Positions 52,219 through 52,281 of a stretch of 52,281 nt of DNA are shown here, piece by piece. The translations under genes were made by a program, and so were the position numbers. The DNA is from Candidatus Mediterraneibacter faecavium (GTDB lineage Bacteria > Bacillota > Clostridia > Lachnospirales > Lachnospiraceae): the NCBI GenBank assembly GCA_019119995.1, contig DWVY01000064.1, positions 1-52,281 of the forward strand. The letters are read 5' to 3'. Numbering within the stretch: the first letter of the stretch is position 1; every line of letters begins with the position of its first letter. The notes under the pieces were generated by a model. That model was not told where the DNA came from. It searched no databases and saw only the letters and a program-made list of their open reading frames with translations.

Positions 52219-52281
52219 ACCCTCGCGGCAGTCGCCAAATGGACATGCCAGCATGTCCGCTTGGCTCGTTGCTCGCGGGAA
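52161..52281. repeat. Palindromic element at the right window edge
   Basis: CCCCGATGC (52161-52169) pairs with GCATCGGGG (52204-52212); CGATGCAAGCAT is repeated directly (52164-52175, 52196-52207). From about 52220 to the window end a nested long stem is visible, centred on GGACATGC-CA-GCATGTCC (52241-52258) with flanking GCCAA/TTGGC and GCG/CGC arms. It overlaps the end of the small membrane protein gene. It resembles dispersed palindromic elements of Lachnospiraceae; the right end is outside the window. Confidence 0.55.

Overview
The window looks like a low-to-mid-GC Firmicute of the Lachnospiraceae (gut Clostridium cluster XIVa, such as Dorea, Mediterraneibacter or Blautia relatives). This is inferred from AGGAGG-type ribosome binding sites before most genes, YesM/YesN-type two-component control of a sugar ABC cluster, an ECF thiamine transporter behind a TPP riboswitch, lipoprotein binding proteins and a sortase-like anchored surface protein. 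No rRNA, tRNA, CRISPR array, transposase or integrase was seen.

Layout. 1-5.8 kb: an operon for coenzyme-B12-dependent propanediol/glycerol dehydratase (three subunits), its two-subunit reactivase and a PduO-type adenosyltransferase. 5.8-9.6 kb: a membrane-anchored MutS-like ATPase, a BRO-N/DinD-like protein and an HTH-Uma2 fusion. 9.6-14 kb: a MATE exporter, a VanR/VanS-like two-component pair and an HMCES/YedK-like protein. 14-17 kb: an amidohydrolase plus NCS2 nucleobase permease operon with two tandem terminator-like leader hairpins. 17-18 kb: thiT with a TPP riboswitch. 18-26.8 kb: a fucoside-type locus (GH95, two CUT1 permeases, binding lipoprotein, YesN/YesM). 26.9-40.7 kb: a corrinoid methyltransferase region. 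40.9-41.8 kb: a DUF4430 protein plus ECF S-component. 41.9-49.8 kb: a protein kinase with a zinc-ribbon partner, a 1695-residue PHP-domain wall protein with a YibE/F protein, and a 59-residue ORF. 49.9-52.2 kb: an AraC regulator with a hydroxyacid dehydrogenase, a small membrane protein, and a palindromic element running off the window end.

The most interesting part is 26.9-40.7 kb. It contains all the parts of a corrinoid-dependent methyl transfer system: a corrinoid protein, a URO-D-fold candidate methyltransferase I, a MtaA/CmuA-type candidate methyltransferase II, an iron-sulfur/ASKHA corrinoid activator behind a cobalamin riboswitch, a PocR-AraC regulator and a DUF2284 metal-binding protein. 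These are interleaved with sugar genes: an RbsB-type binding lipoprotein, an L-rhamnose-mutarotase homologue, and a LacI regulator fused to a second solute-binding domain. I infer that it demethylates an O-methylated sugar or methyl glycoside, sending the methyl group to C1 metabolism and the sugar to catabolism. The parts are visible in the sequence; the substrate is inference. Cobalamin use recurs across the window (diol dehydratase, adenosyltransferase, corrinoid system, possibly the DUF4430/ECF pair).
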